Below are positions 12,346 through 49,478 of a DNA stretch of 64,000 nucleotides, in pieces. Under the pieces are notes generated by a model, which worked only from the letters and a program-made list of their open reading frames with translations, was not told the DNA's origin and ran no database searches. The translations under genes and the position numbers were made by a program. Source of the stretch: Muraenolepis orangiensis (lineage: Eukaryota > Chordata > Actinopteri > Gadiformes > Muraenolepididae); contig CM051004.1 in assembly GCA_027704905.1 (NCBI GenBank), forward strand, positions 7,130,373-7,194,372, in the 5' to 3' direction. Positions within the stretch are counted from its first letter, which is position 1. Each line of letters opens with the position of its first letter.

Positions 12346-15149
12346 ACTAATGGTTTGGTATATTGCTCATACCATTGGGCAAACCCACTGCGCACACCCA
12401 CTGCATGGAATGAGTAGTGTTTAATTTAGTGGTCATATTTAGGGGTCTTAATAGTACACAACATTCCTATCCACACCACGCCTGTAAGTACAGTCACAAC
12501 CAATATGTTGAGGTGGATTTGAGTGACCGCTTTGTTTAATGCATACATGATGTTCGGTATACTCACTTGCTGGTGAGGATGGCAGGGAACATGGCTTGAT
12601 GAGCCTTGCTAAGTTGCGTTTTAATAGAGGAATCCCACGCAAGCCATCGACCCACTGGGCCTCCTGCCTGCCTTTGTGCAGGAGGTCCGCAGCTCAGGTC
12701 CTCAGGGATCATCGTGTACCATTTGAGGGTGGGGGGGAAATGTATTCAAATAAAGGCCAATAGCAATTGTGACTTTTTCTTTCTTGCATGTTTACATACA
12801 TAGTATTACATATTCAACTGTAATGTAATAACTCTAACACAGTGAGTGAGTTATACCGAGCACATCCCGCCCTGTGCCCCCACAGACACACACTGTGAGG
12901 TAGTCTTTCACCCACTGGTTCCCTATCTCTCCCTTCCTATGTGGGTGTGTCACCTCTGCCCTGTGCTTATACATCGGTAATCATCATTAATATCCCTGCA
13001 AATACTAGGTATTTAAAATGCATAGCCTGCATATGGTATTAAATACAATATGCTTACTACTTCATGTAGCCCACATCATGTGTTGCATCTTCAGTTGTAG
13101 CTACTGAAATTCTATTAACTATTAACATGACATAATTCACCTTATGTGTGTGAACCCTACCTAGCTATTGCTTGCCTGTGGGGACGTAGAGGACTGGGCC
13201 TTTAAGAGGAGGGACGTTTATCTCATGCCTTGGTTAATCTATTCCAGTTTGGTTTTGCTCCGCTGTTCTTTTGTTAATAAAATACAAGCCACGCTAGTTG
13301 TGTTGTGAAATTTGAATTGTCTAATGTATTAATAACTAGTTTAAATCGCTAATTAACATTAATTCCAGATGTGGTTTTTTTTCTTTCCCTAAATCTACTT
13401 ACCATGTTAACTATCCATACCATACATTATATCCATCCTTACAACTTCCAGACTTTAATAAAGCTATACAAGCACAGTATTATATTTCGCTGAGGTAAAA
13501 CATGAGACAGAGACGGCTCATCAATCTTTGACGGAGAGGCCCTGACGCCCTCAGTGAGATAGTTGGGGTCTTTACTGATCAGATAATTTATTAAGTATCG
13601 TGTGATTCGACCTATTTAATACAAGATTGAATGGATATCGACAGACACTTTGCCATAGTGGGAAGCTACCGGTCACTGAGCTTGTTAACGCTTTTCATTC
13701 AAACAAATGATCGACGAAAAGACATCGCGTTAAACTTGAACTCAGTATAAACAGTAATTATTTAAGTCTTACCAAAAAAATACTGTACTGCAACCGGCAG
13801 GTCACTACTGTCACCGAGTAAACAGGTGTGCGCAGTAAGTGTGCGCTGTGGGTGTGCGCAGTAAGTGTGCGCAGCTCAAGCTGCAGGAGCAAGAGGAGGC
13901 AGTGCTGGTCCTTCACCTGCTGCTGGGATTGCAGAAGCCTCTTCTCCAGTCAGGCCACCATTGATAGACTTGGCTGATAGAGTTACTGTATCTCCTAACC
14001 AGTGCACATTGGACAGCACCGACATGGAACATTTAGCAACACGATTTGATCCAATCGGTGGCCCCGGAGAGCGCCTCGGAATAGACGTCATACGTGGTGT
14101 AGTGTCTTTCCTGGGGTCCCTGACCTGGCAGTGACATGGCGATGGGACATTGTGTGTGTTGACGTGCCTTTTCTGATGGCACGGCCCATGTTATTGACCG
14201 TGTTTAATAAACGGTAGCAGCAAAGTTCCTGTTGTAGCCTACCACCTGGTCCGTTTTGTTCATGACATCATATTTCATTTTTAATTGGAACATAACTCAT
14301 ATTACAGATGTAGACAGAAATGAATTGCAATGACATTTTGGATTATATATTTTAGTAATATGTCCCACTGTTGATCAGTAGCTCCACTTTAAGTTCTCCA
14401 ATCGTTTTTGTCTGACCTATTCAGGGTAGATCCTGAAGATGAAAACAGTCATGAAAGAAAACTGTATATCACTGTTTATTTATCTCAAATACTAACATTC
14501 GATGAACTAGTGGACAGATCATAATTGCCATACTGCGTCATACAATAAATTGTAATGATTGGTAATAATTTGTGTTCTTTGAAATGTAGCCTAGCTTTAA
14601 CAGCTATCTCAACTATTGGCAAACTATTGCAATAGAATGCTATATTATAGGCCTTCACTATGAATAATCTTGTGGCTAATACCTCATGGAAAAGCCAACT
14701 GTTGTTGCTACAATTACAATTTGACTCCACTCATCTCTTCAGGATACACTACCCTGATCCTTCCTCGTAGCGCTTGTTGATTAGTTGATTATCTAAGTTT
14801 GTTTTGTTGATTGTAATTTTACCTTACTGTACTTTTTTACCTGAACTTATTGTATTTTTACCTGAGCACTGGTTCAGTTCTTGGAGACGTGTTAGAAATG
14901 AAATGCACTTTTGACTTCTGGTGACGAGTTGTTCTCTGACCTTCCTTTGTTGAAACACACCATTGTCAGTCGCTTTGGATCAAACCGTCTGCTAAATGAC
15001 TGTAATGTAATGTTATGTAGTCAAATATGTCGAGATAGACTGAGGAACTAAATGCCAGAGGTCTTTAATCTTCATTGAAAGATCATATATAGCGGTCTTT
15101 AATCTTTATTGAAAGATCATATATAAACACGCCATTAGTGTTTAATTCA

Positions 15150-15420
15150 TACCACACCAATTCAATTCAATTCAATTCAATTCAGTGGGCTAGTTGACAT
15201 GTGGGCGCCCTCTAGAGTCCACGATTCACCTGGGCTACACTGGGGATGTGAAAACGGTGCAGAAAATGTTTTTGGTTGAATGAGGCTTTGTGATAAACCA
15301 TAATAAACATAACATAATGCCATGGCATCACTCCATAATGATAATAGTGACTTAGGAGGGATGTGAACACAAAAGCAATCTCGGATTACAAGCCCTGTGC
15401 GCTAACCATTGTACCAGTGT
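15150..15420 (-). mobile_element. SINE-like element, right member of an inverted pair
   Basis: Read on the minus strand it starts with an A-box-like TGGTTAGCGCA, then TGTTCACATCCC, AAGTCACTATTAT, TTTATCACAAAGCCTCA and GTGGACTCTAGAGGGCGCCC, and ends in (GAATT)n. It matches the 12.12-12.35 kb element in opposite orientation. The A and B boxes suggest tRNA ancestry. Confidence 0.6.
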
Positions 15421-15510
15421 GTATATATTTGTGTGTTATGTTTTCGTTTTTTTTTTACTTATATTATGCCGTCAGTATGTTCAATTATTTCATTTTTTTT
15501 GAAAAATTGT

Positions 15511-15516
15511 TTTATT
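15511..15516 (-). terminator. Candidate polyadenylation signal for the myosin V gene
   Basis: Minus-strand AATAAA lies about 230 bases after the myosin stop codon at 15743. Between the two, a (GGA)n run at about 15671-15700 lies in the presumed 3'UTR. Confidence 0.4.
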
Positions 15517-15742
15517 TTATTTAATTGCCTAGTTGTGAAGCTCTTTGTGCTGTATATGCTTACTAAGGGCTATATGAATAAAGGTATCATTACTATTATT
15601 ATTATTGTACTAGAACCAACATGTCCCTTGTAGTGACACAGGGTACCACAAGGCAGCCATGAGAACATCCTCCTCCTCCTCCTCCTCCTCCTCCTCCTCC
15701 AACTTGAGCTGTGCTGGCCTGAGGCCCGGCGTGTGCTGCGCG

Positions 15743-35691
<19,949 letters not shown>

Positions 35692-37504
35692 CTCAACAAG
35701 CTTCAGAGAGGTTCGGGAGACATGAACAGCCGATTGTCACAGATGAGGGAAACGGGATCGCTCAAGGGATCCTCTCTCATTGCTGGTCATCTACAGAAGG
35801 GCCAACTTGTGTCTCACTGCGAGCGCTGGTGACCTTTGTCCAGGCCGACCAAGTGCGCAGAAGGGCCGAGGTTAACTTTTAACTGCCAACTGCCAACAGC
35901 TGAAGCTGGTGTGGTGACGGCTAACCATCAGCCGAGAGATGGAGAAATATACAAGCATCAATAAAAAAGACATTACAAAATGCTCATGTTGAAAAAAACA
36001 ACTTATTTTAATAAGCAACACAATAAAATCCATCTCATCAATCAGACTGTTGATAATTTAAAAAAGAAGGGCCGTTCATAATTTTTATTGGACAAGTCAT
36101 TCATCATAAAACTTTTGGTACCATTTAAAATGTTCAAGCTGAATATACACAATTAGTCACCTCCAGAAACAGATGATACTATTAAGATTTGCATCGTCAA
36201 TTTTGTTTGTTAGGTTAAGTTAAATACGGGATTGCGTGATTGAGAAATGACCGTAAGTGGTTGAAGTGAGGAAAATCTGGGTTTTCAACACAAAAGCAAG
36301 CAACGGCATGAAGGTTAAAATAGATCAATCTAGCAGAGTTCAAGTTGTTTCTTCCACATCTTTACCGCCATTGAACAGACCATGAGGTCACATGATCTTT
36401 AATGGATAAATAGCAATATAGATGACGATGGCTATAAAATTAAATATACACATTTGACCGTCCTCAGAACTACTTGGCTCCTCTTTGGTCAAGACTGGTA
36501 GAATGAATTCTATAAATCATAATATTTACTCAAAGACATACACATACACACACATACACATAACACGGAAATGGACAAACCAAACCCTAAAATATATTTC
36601 TGAAATATTACACCATTAAGTTCTGCCATTGTACAAAGTCATACGCCTTTTTACATTGCTTGAAATGTAGCCACTTTCCGTGGCTCCACTGTAACCGAGG
36701 GTGGGCTGTACGTCTGAAGGAGTGCAATGTAAAAAATGAAGGACATTCAATTCAATTCCAATTTGCAAAAAAAAAAGGCATCTTGAAAATTCGAAAAGTG
36801 TTTTTTTTTTGTTTGTTTTTCTCGTAGTACAATAAAGACTGGGGCCGGACATGATTGTCGCCAAAAAACACCACCCATACAATGCCTTTTTCGGTAAAAA
36901 ATACATTATTGTCATGGAACATGGAATTTGTCGCACTGTACACTACTAGTTTGAGATCTTTGAAAGTCAGTTGGTTGAATTTGTTCGCTGGAATTATTCT
37001 CATTCTTTTTTTGTTAAAAAAAAAAATCACAGACTTTGAACCCCTCAATCCAAAATGTCTCAAGAGTCCCCATCGGATCAGTGGGGTGGATGGGAAACCT
37101 GGGCCTCTGGCACCAGACCGTCAGGGGGTATTGGTGAGGGGCTCAGAGTGGCCCTCTAGGTGACCCAATAGGGTTACATGAGGGGTATTGGGACTGTTCT
37201 TGGGGGTGGGTGGGTGGTTGGGTTGTGTTTTTCTAGTGCTCTGGTCATGTGTGAGCAGGATATGGATCAGACAGCACAAAACCCTTCAAGAGAGAGACAG
37301 GACAAGAAAACCCCAATTCAGCCTCATTTTAATGCATATTATCTAAAGAAGATGGTGATAATCACATGGAAAAAAAAGTTGTTTTAGTTTTTTGTTACTG
37401 AAAAGTATATGTTGTTTTTTCTACATCCATTTCGGACCAGATATTTCAGTTAAAAGGTCTGTGGTCTTATACAGCACATAGGCCTGCTCTTCAGTACTAG
37501 CAGG
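35692..37504. other. Region between the myosin start codon and the mbd3 minisatellite
   Basis: No exon is recognised. It must hold the myosin promoter and 5'UTR (right of 35691) and probably the distal mbd3 3'UTR. A minus-strand AATAAA at 36084-36089 is a possible mbd3 poly(A) signal. No TATA box or CpG-dense core stands out. Confidence 0.4.
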
Positions 37505-38423
37505 TTTACCTTTGCTATGCAGCCTCTGTTTCTTCACTAAGGCTCACCTTCACTATACAGCCTCTGTGTCTTCACTAAGGCTCACCTTCACTATACAGCC
37601 TCTGTGTCTTCACTAAGGCTCACCTTCACTATACAGCCTCTGTTTCTTCACTAAGACTTACCTTCGCTATACAGCCTCTGTTTCTTCACTAAGACTTACC
37701 TTCGCTATACAGCCTCTGTTTCTTCACTAAGGCTTACCTTCACTATACAGCCTCTCTGTCTTCACTAAGGCTCACCTTCGCTATACAGCCTCTGTGTCTT
37801 CACTAAGGCTTACCTTCGCTATACAGCCTCTGTGTCTTCACTAAGGCTTACCTTCACTATACAGCCTCTCTGTCTTCACTAAGGCTTACCTTCACTATAC
37901 AGCCTCTGTGTCTTCACTAAGGCTTACCTTCACTATACAGCCTCTCTGTCTTCACTAAGGCTTACCTTCGCTATACAGCCTCTGTGTCTTCACTAAGGCT
38001 TACCTACGCTACACAGCCTCTGTGTCTTCAATAAGGCTTATCCACGCTATACAGCCTCTGTGTCTTCACTAAGGCTTACCTTCGCTATACAGCCTCTGTG
38101 TCTTCACTAAGGCTTACCTTCACTATACAGCCTCCGTCTTCACTAAGGCTTACCTTCGCTATACAGCCTCTGTGTCTTCACTAAGGCTTACCTTCGCTGT
38201 ACAGCCTCTGTGTCTTCACTAAGGCTTACCTTCGCTATACAGCCTCTGTGTCTTCACTAAGGCTTACCTTCGCTATACAGCCTCTGTGTCTTCACTAAGG
38301 CTTACCTTCGCTATACAGCCTCTGTGTCTTCACTAAGGCTTACCTTCGCTGTACAGCCTCTGTGTCTTCACTAAGGCTTACCTTCGTTATAGAGCGTCTG
38401 TCTTTTACTGAGGCTTACCCTCG
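37505..38423 (-). repeat. mbd3: 38-bp minisatellite (about 24 copies) continuous with the mbd3 stop codon
   Basis: On the transcript strand the unit is GGCTGTATAGCGAAGGTAAG followed by CCTTAGTGAAGACACAGA. Its first member overlaps the end of the mbd3 reading frame, where GAGGCTGTATAG codes Glu-Ala-Val-stop, so the array seems to have grown by repeated duplication of the last codons, stop and first 3'UTR bases. Nearly every unit has a splice-donor-like AAGGTAAGC. Units vary at a few sites (TGTTTC, TGTGTC, CTGTC). The founder-like copies next to the gene are the most diverged. Confidence 0.95.
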
Positions 38424-42549
<4,126 letters not shown>

Positions 42550-43919
42550 TTCCCACGCGAGTAGTCTAAAAGTCCAATTATGGTCTAACGGTTGACCAAC
42601 TCGTATTTTAAGAAATATTTCTTAACGAAGTACTGTATCACTTTTCATGCCTTTATCTAAACAATTACGACAGGCGCTTTCTGTAATGGGATCTCTACGA
42701 CAATCTCGCATCTCTTTGTCGTAACACAGATCGCTCCGCGACGGACCTAAGCCGTATCACTACCTGCCTGTCTCGCAGGGGGAAATGAGCCGCCAATCCG
42801 CCAGAAAAAAAACATAGGGCTCTGTTAGTGTAACATTAGCCTACGCAAATTACGGTTAAATGAATATTACGCAGATAGGATGAGAAAATCGTGCACGGTT
42901 TTAAGTAATCCTGAAAATATTTTGTAGGTCTTCCTCGGCAATCCGATATTCAGTTATTTCAAAGTTTCGTGCTTGTGAAATTGGAGAAATGCTTCATCAC
43001 AATGTACCCTTGTCATTCAGACACCAAGCCGGCTTTTATGAATGAACAAAGTAGGCATTTCAAGAAAATACAAACGAACCCTTAATGTTTGCTATATATA
43101 CACAACATAATGTTTCGATTGATAGCAGCTTGCACATCGCATCGGCGTATCAGTATAACATTTAAATCAAATAGAATAACACCGCGGACAATGCATGAAA
43201 AACGTGTTCCCATTTAACCAGGTCTTTGTCGATAACATACACCATGATACCCATATACCGTTTACTAAATATGCAATCGAGTTAACGACCACCGCACAGC
43301 ATTGCCATTTGCAAATCCGAATGCAATCGCTTGCGTCCAATCGATGATAAACATATTTTCAAATGCACCATAAAGACGACCGATTTCGCGTCAAATGCAC
43401 GCAGTATCAAAACATGTGCCCGTGTATGCTATTCTCCGTTAGATCTGTGTATACTTACTCGTTTTTATCCATCTCGAAGACACTATCTCGTTTTCTCCCT
43501 TTCGCTGTGTTAAATCCCTTCTCCCCTCTCCTCTTTCAGTCCCCTCCCCCTCGATGGGAAAAATGAAAGAAATTATACACGCGAAATTCGCAGTCTGGCA
43601 GATACTATTGAATATCTCTGCACTAACCTCGCCCCCAAGGTACGATTCTACCTTGATGGCAGCTCATTCAGATAGTCGTAACACTCACTGTATATTTTGA
43701 ATATTGCATATTGTTAATCTAAAACTATGCCTAAAATACAGCTGCATATATACAGTATAAAAAAAATGAAAATGCAAAAATATAATTTAAGTATAGGGAA
43801 GTCCGATTAAAATACTCATACATTTGTGGAAAATGAAGTAAGAAAGTATATTCACACAGTTGTATTTTATTGCAGAAATGGTATGATGGAAAGTGCATCC
43901 CAAAAGCATCACACGGAAA
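42550..43919. other. mbd3 upstream region and promoter zone
   Basis: A possible acceptor TTTTAG lies at 42566-42570 and a possible first-exon donor GAGTAAGT at 43453-43460 (both minus strand). Upstream of that the minus strand is purine-rich (GGGGGAGGGGACTGAAAGAG region, about 43500-43555). No other gene is seen between mbd3 and the uqcr11 3' end. Confidence 0.45.
43459..43472 (-). CDS. mbd3: Candidate in-frame upstream first exon of mbd3 (MDKNE)
   Basis: ATG GAT AAA AAC GA is followed by a strong donor GTAAGT. Joined to the acceptor TTTTAG before 42565, it gives Glu-Leu-Leu-Ala-Trp-Glu and runs in frame into the MEKKRW start of mbd3. The phase match could be chance (one in three). I know of no MBD3 protein with this extension, and the exon may be mainly 5'UTR. 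Confidence 0.35.
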
Positions 43920-44105
43920 CAGCTCATTGTTAGAACATTTATTCACATAAAATAATAATGGAGCAAAACAGGTAAATAGTTCACATCCCCCTTAGTGCAA
44001 GGCTCCAACAACCCAACCAAGGGACCAAGTAGTGTGCCAGGGCAGCCAACCTTCTCCTTTCTTGATTGCTCTTGCATCCATATTTTGATTCCCAAAGTAA
44101 AAGTC
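43920..44105 (-). other. uqcr11: Probable noncoding 3'UTR exon of uqcr11
   Basis: A good acceptor (CTTTTTTCAG) precedes 44105, and minus-strand AATAAA lies at 43938-43943. The uqcr11 stop codon is followed after one base by a donor, GTATCT, at 44838-44833. A spliced 3'UTR with the junction right after the stop is the simplest reading. Confidence 0.55.
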
Positions 44106-44839
44106 CTGAAAAAAGAGAGACAGCACAGAGAAAACTTATTTGGAGAAATCCCAACAAGATACAAGATATGTTTATTGGCCAATTGCAACAGGTACATTGA
44201 AATGCCTACTCCCCATTCCCTCCCGCAGTATACATCTCCAAAACAATACCGTACAAATTAAAATATATACAATAAAACATTGAAATAAAGCAGCAAAGTG
44301 ACTTAAATGATATGTACATGTTTTTGTTTTAACAGTAGTGCAATGCAATTCATCTTGCAATCTTTCACCACCTAAAAAGTTATACATTTGACATGACATG
44401 GCATTAAACCCCCATGCTATGATAGGAAACAACAGTGTGCGTGTATAAATAAATCATATATATCACCAATATAGATTGTGTGAAAGGGGCTGTGGGTAAA
44501 ATTAAAGAGCTAGAATTTTAGCATTATTAGACCGGCCCCGACTGGTCTGTAAGAGGAGACCATCTTGCCTGTTAATGGTTATCAAATGTGAAGCTCCACC
44601 ACAGGCGTGTGAATGCAACACTTCTCAATAACTAAGAAAAGCAGGGGGGCAGGAAGCAAAGAGGGAGAATGTTTTTTTGGATTGTTTATTCCTCTCGCTT
44701 TACAACTCTCAACACTTACCTACAGCAGCTGAAATGTTCTATTCATTAACGTCAAATGTCTTTATGCATATTTGTATACAGTGTGTAAAAAAATTGTTTT
44801 TATTGTATTCAATACTTACAACGTATAGCTTGAGATACC

Positions 44840-45882
44840 TTACTCTTCCTTGGGGAACTTCCCATTGATATAGGGAACATAGTCAAGAATAAGCCGCCAG
44901 TCTGTGAAGTGGACAAAACCCACTCCAGCCACAGTACCCCAGCCAACCAGGTTGGGCACCCTGCACAAAACAGAACAGAGATTCACGTCAGAGCCAGGGA
45001 CAACAGGAATGGATGCAAGAGTTGGCATGGGGGTATTAATAGACACGAATGTTTGAACCTCTCTGAATCTTAGGTTTTAACATATTTAAGATACAATATA
45101 TTATAATAATGGTTGGTATTTAAGTCTTATTGAACATCCTTGGACTCAAGGACATTGCTTTACATATCGTGGATATGCAAAAGCAAGACAAAACGTTGTA
45201 TCCACTTAAAATGTTCAAAAAATATATGAGCAAACTGCTTGTACTGCCAGGGCAGAGTAACCCTTGATCCCCTTAATTTGTCTATATATATATATATATA
45301 TATATAATTTTTTTTAACATACCAAACTTTCTTTTATATGCCTCTATAATCTCCCCACTTCAACACAAAAGGTAATGGCGTTGTGTACCCATGCATTTTG
45401 TATTATTGTTGTGTTACTAGCCACACGTTTAGGCGTTTGAATGTCATGTTAGACGTCAGTAGTGGCACTGACAAAGCTATCCGTCTGCTGTAAACAATCT
45501 GAAGCGACCTATCAAACACGACCTATCAAACGATACTGCTTATATTGTCAGCGTAGACTATATTACTGATTCATGTCTAGAAAATAAAACGAATATGAAA
45601 ATGACAGTTACACTAAGCACTTAATAACGACATACAAACACATCTTTGAGTAGGAAGGCAGAGCAGCCAGGAAGCTAACGTTAGCTCAACTGGCTGAAGT
45701 TGGGTCACATAGAAGGACATATACACAACTCAGCGACAGCTTGAAACGGTTCATCGTTCAATAGGTGACAACCCCAACGCTTCTGTCACGGTTCAAAATG
45801 CACACAATAATTCAACTTACCACGCCTGTAGAATGGAGATGTATTTGGCACCGACCAGGGTATTTAATATTTTCGGCACCAT
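44840..45882 (-). CDS. uqcr11: uqcr11, cytochrome b-c1 complex subunit 10, 60 aa
   Basis: A small single-pass subunit of respiratory complex III in the inner mitochondrial membrane. It helps stabilise the Rieske protein region of the complex. The two coding exons, 45821-45882 and 44840-44960, join inside a Trp codon (phase 2). The product starts MVPKILNTLVGAKYI, has the hydrophobic LVGWGTVAGVGFVHF segment, and ends TDWRLILDYVPYINGKFPKEE. That last stretch is nearly identical to human UQCR11 (TDWRLILDWVPYINGKFKKDN). The family usually has 56 residues. It sits between mbd3 and tcf3 on the same strand, as in human 19p13.3. Confidence 0.95.
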
Positions 45883-46212
45883 CCTGACCTTCTTCTCAAG
45901 TCGCTATCGCATGTACTCACTGCTGGTGGCTTGGTGGTAGTAGGACCCTTGCGGTGTGTCCGTTCATATGCCTGATGAAAGGAGCGCTACGGTCGCAGTG
46001 ATCGGGAATATGATGATATATGATATTTGGGAACGAATACGGTCTTCGGTTAATTAAACATTAAAAAAGGTAAATGTACAATTATATTGTATAGAGTCCT
46101 CAACGCATGTATAAGAGTCCGCAATTTGTGAACTACATGTAACGTTAGCGTGTATTGTTGTGTGTGCGTGCGCAACATTCGGACACATTCATTTTTGAAC
46201 TACAATAAACCC

Positions 46213-46218
46213 TTTATT
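46213..46218 (-). terminator. tcf3: Candidate distal polyadenylation signal of tcf3
   Basis: Minus-strand AATAAA lies about 330 bases before the uqcr11 start codon, so a long tcf3 3'UTR would end just before the uqcr11 promoter. A proximal alternative is minus-strand AATAAA at 52086-52091. Confidence 0.35.
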
Positions 46219-49200
46219 ACAATGTTTTCCTTTATTTTCTTTTTATGTATACAAGATTCAAAAGCCAGACATTGGAAAATGTATAGTTCTGTTATTAAAA
46301 ATGGCACATTTATTGCTACATTACTGTTATATACAGGACAGTTCAACTACTTTATATATAATATATAAACAAAATAAGAAAAGGAGACTGGGATTGGAGG
46401 CACTCTGAGGACACTGCAGCAGTCATGAAGTTGTCCTCACTCCGTTTAAGTCAGATGTCTGTTCTGTAGCTGTGGATGTACTTATTCTCAACACTTATAA
46501 ATCAATCTCCCTCTCTCTTCTTAGTTCAACAAATACATGACAAAATTATAATGGAGGGGGGAGGGGGGAGGGGGAGGGGGGGTGAAAAAAGTTCATATTA
46601 ACACCTTATTGTAGCAAAGTTAGGGCCCGTCAACAAAGCATTTTTCATCAGCACACGTCAAGACTTGCAAAAATGGTAAAACAACCCCTTGTATTTGGCC
46701 CCATCCAATAAGTGAAAGTACAGCATGAGAGCTGAAGGTCGTTGCCCTAGGGATGTTCACAGAATACTAAATGGCATGAGATCAGGTGTCTTTTCCTCAG
46801 GAACAGAAATGTAGTCTTATACCTAAAACGCCTACAATCTTGTAATAATGCGAGAGAAAAAAACAACAACATAACTTCAAAAAACAACCTTTGAAAGAAG
46901 TATAGAAGCCTCTTGCAAAAAGTCAATGTCAAAAATCACTTGAGTGGCGTTGAGATTAACTTAAAAAGGGGAGGAGTCAGTTAATATAATTTGTGTTACT
47001 TGCCGTTCACTTGAACTGTGATATTCAGAAGAAAATTAATTAGCTTGATAGTTGATAAGAAAAATAAAAAAAAGGTACGCTAATGGCTCAACATTTGAAC
47101 AGAGCTTCCTACATCTAAGCCACGCGTACACAGACCTGCCATAGAGCACTAAACAGAAGGGGCGCTTGGCACCAGTCCCTTGAAACCAGTAGTGCTGAGT
47201 GGTTTGGCAATATGGTGCAGTCAGGGGTGAAAGAAATCAAATAAAAAAATATTTAAAAAAAGTATAACCTGCATCCACAAACTCAAAACAGCAGTTCGGA
47301 CAATAGGGTCTTAATCCAGTTGAATAATTAAGACGGGAATAAAAACTAAACAAGCACTACACTTCATTTATTTGTTTAACTAGATACATTGAAGGAAATT
47401 GTCTTTATATACCATGTAGACTTCTTCCCGAGAGAAACAAAATAAGGGAGGGGTGGGGGTGGAGGGTTTGGACGGACAGGTACCTCTCTTAAATCTCCCA
47501 TGATAAATGAAATGATATGGATTACAAAATAAAAAAAACGGTTTTTAAATGAAATACAAGTTCAGGCACTGATAAGGTATCACTCTTCCATCATGACATC
47601 TTAAGTCTCGAGAATGAAAAGGCCACACTATTGATTTGTATAAGTCTTTTTTTTTCTTTTCTTCGTCGTCGTCAACTCCTTTTCTACAATTTTCCAACTT
47701 AGATATTTCAACAATACTATGAAAACAGGACACACACACACGCACACACACGCACACACACGCACACACACGCACACACACACACAAAAAAGGCTCCTCT
47801 ACCTCCCGTCGGTATAAACATGTCGCCGAGATCATTCGCCACGCGAAGTGGGGAACGTATCACAATCAATAACACTGTTTTTGATCTCCATATTCTCTTC
47901 TCTCTGGTCTCACACTCGCACCCAATGATGGCCTCCAAAAGAAAACACGCGGGACGCCTTGTAGCAAGCTGCGCAATGGCGGCAACCTGACAGAGTGTGG
48001 ACACAAGAAAAAATAATAATAATAATAACAATAAAAAAAATGAAAATGATACTGGACTCACAAACCCCCAAGGAATATGAATGTGAAAGATGAAGGCGAC
48101 CCACATTTGAATGGTAGCTACATTCACAAACCAGTTGCATAATTACTGTAAGGAGTGTGGGGATGAAATAGAATAAACCAATGGAATCCCTTCCCACCAA
48201 AAGAAAAGAAAAAATGCCCTCGCGTGTCACGGTTCAGACACGCGGGCGGGCAAGTGGCACGTACTCCATCCACACACCCAGAAAGACGGACAAGAAATAA
48301 AATCCTCCGAGTACTGTAGAATACATCTTCTTAGAAATCTCCTTCACCGAAACCATGGAAAGATCCCCCCCCCCATCCCCCCTCCGGCCCATTTCAGCAC
48401 TTTTTAGAGGATCAATTCACGGGAGGGGAAAAAACGTTTATACACAGATTATACCGATATATCTTACTTCCTTCCTCCCTTCCTTGGTCTGATCAGGGAT
48501 CTCTTGCCGTCCAGGCTGAGCTGAGCAAGGCAGCCAAATTCCCCTTCAATTTCTATTTAAATGTCAAATATCCCCTTCGTCGACACCTACTCTCCCTACA
48601 GTACACTCTAAACCTCTGACTAATATTGCCATTTGTTATTTAGAAATCTAAAAGTGTATAGACTTAACAAAAAAATATATATTCTTATATATATATATTT
48701 AATTTTTTGCCCAACGTGGAAGTGAAATATCCGATTCTTGTATGTATAGAGGAGGTGAATTAACACACGGATGTCGTCTCGGTCCGATAACAACCGAGCA
48801 ACATACTTAGGTCCAAGGTGGGGGGGGGGGGGGGGGGCGGGGCGGGGGGGGCAACTGGGAATGAATGCTATTCTTTTTTTTTTTAAGTTTTTTTTTTTAG
48901 AAAATAAAGTATCTAGTGTTATCTGCTACTACAACTGTAGGCCGATTACGGTTCATAAATCGAAGCAACCCTAGATTGTGTGTTCAGGTTATTTTTAGAA
49001 TGTCAATCAAGAGACACAAATTGTCTGCTGGCATTTTTCTGGGAAACAAAAAAAAACCCGGTGCTGCGGGGACCGAAATGCACTGCACGCATACACCCAT
49101 AATCTTAAGTCTAATATTTACAACTGTGCTTCTTCGTCTTTGTCTACCAATGCTTTAATAAATAAAGCAGCATTTCCTCTTGCGCCCGGCGACGAGGGAG

Positions 49201-49340
49201 TACTGAAGTCACACTAGCGTTGATGTTCAATTGACGGTTAGCTGGGGGACTGATTTGACCCACTATGGATGAGCTAGGCGAAGCCCTCTCTCTTTCCAAC
49301 AGAGCTTCATGGGACGGGGTCTCAGGACAGGTGGAGAGAC

Positions 49341-49478
<138 letters not shown>

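Larger units (their letters stand above)
11416..15510. other. Convergent intergenic region between unc13a and the myosin V gene
   Basis: No gene is recognised. It contains a (TA)n run at 11662-11692, a G run at 11745-11761, an inverted pair of SINE-like elements (about 12.12-12.35 and 15.15-15.42 kb), and a SINE tail near 14.97 kb with GTCGCTTTGGATC and CGTCTGCTAAATGACTGTAATG, a common fish SINE/LINE 3' end. An 89-codon ORF at 13865-14134 has no motif I recognise. Confidence 0.6.

Noticed and set aside
13865..14134. 89-codon ORF as a gene
   Set aside because: No recognisable motif, no splice context, and it lies in transposon-rich intergenic DNA.
37505..38423. CRISPR-like regular array (38-bp units)
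   Set aside because: There are no spacers, and the unit derives from the mbd3 coding end.
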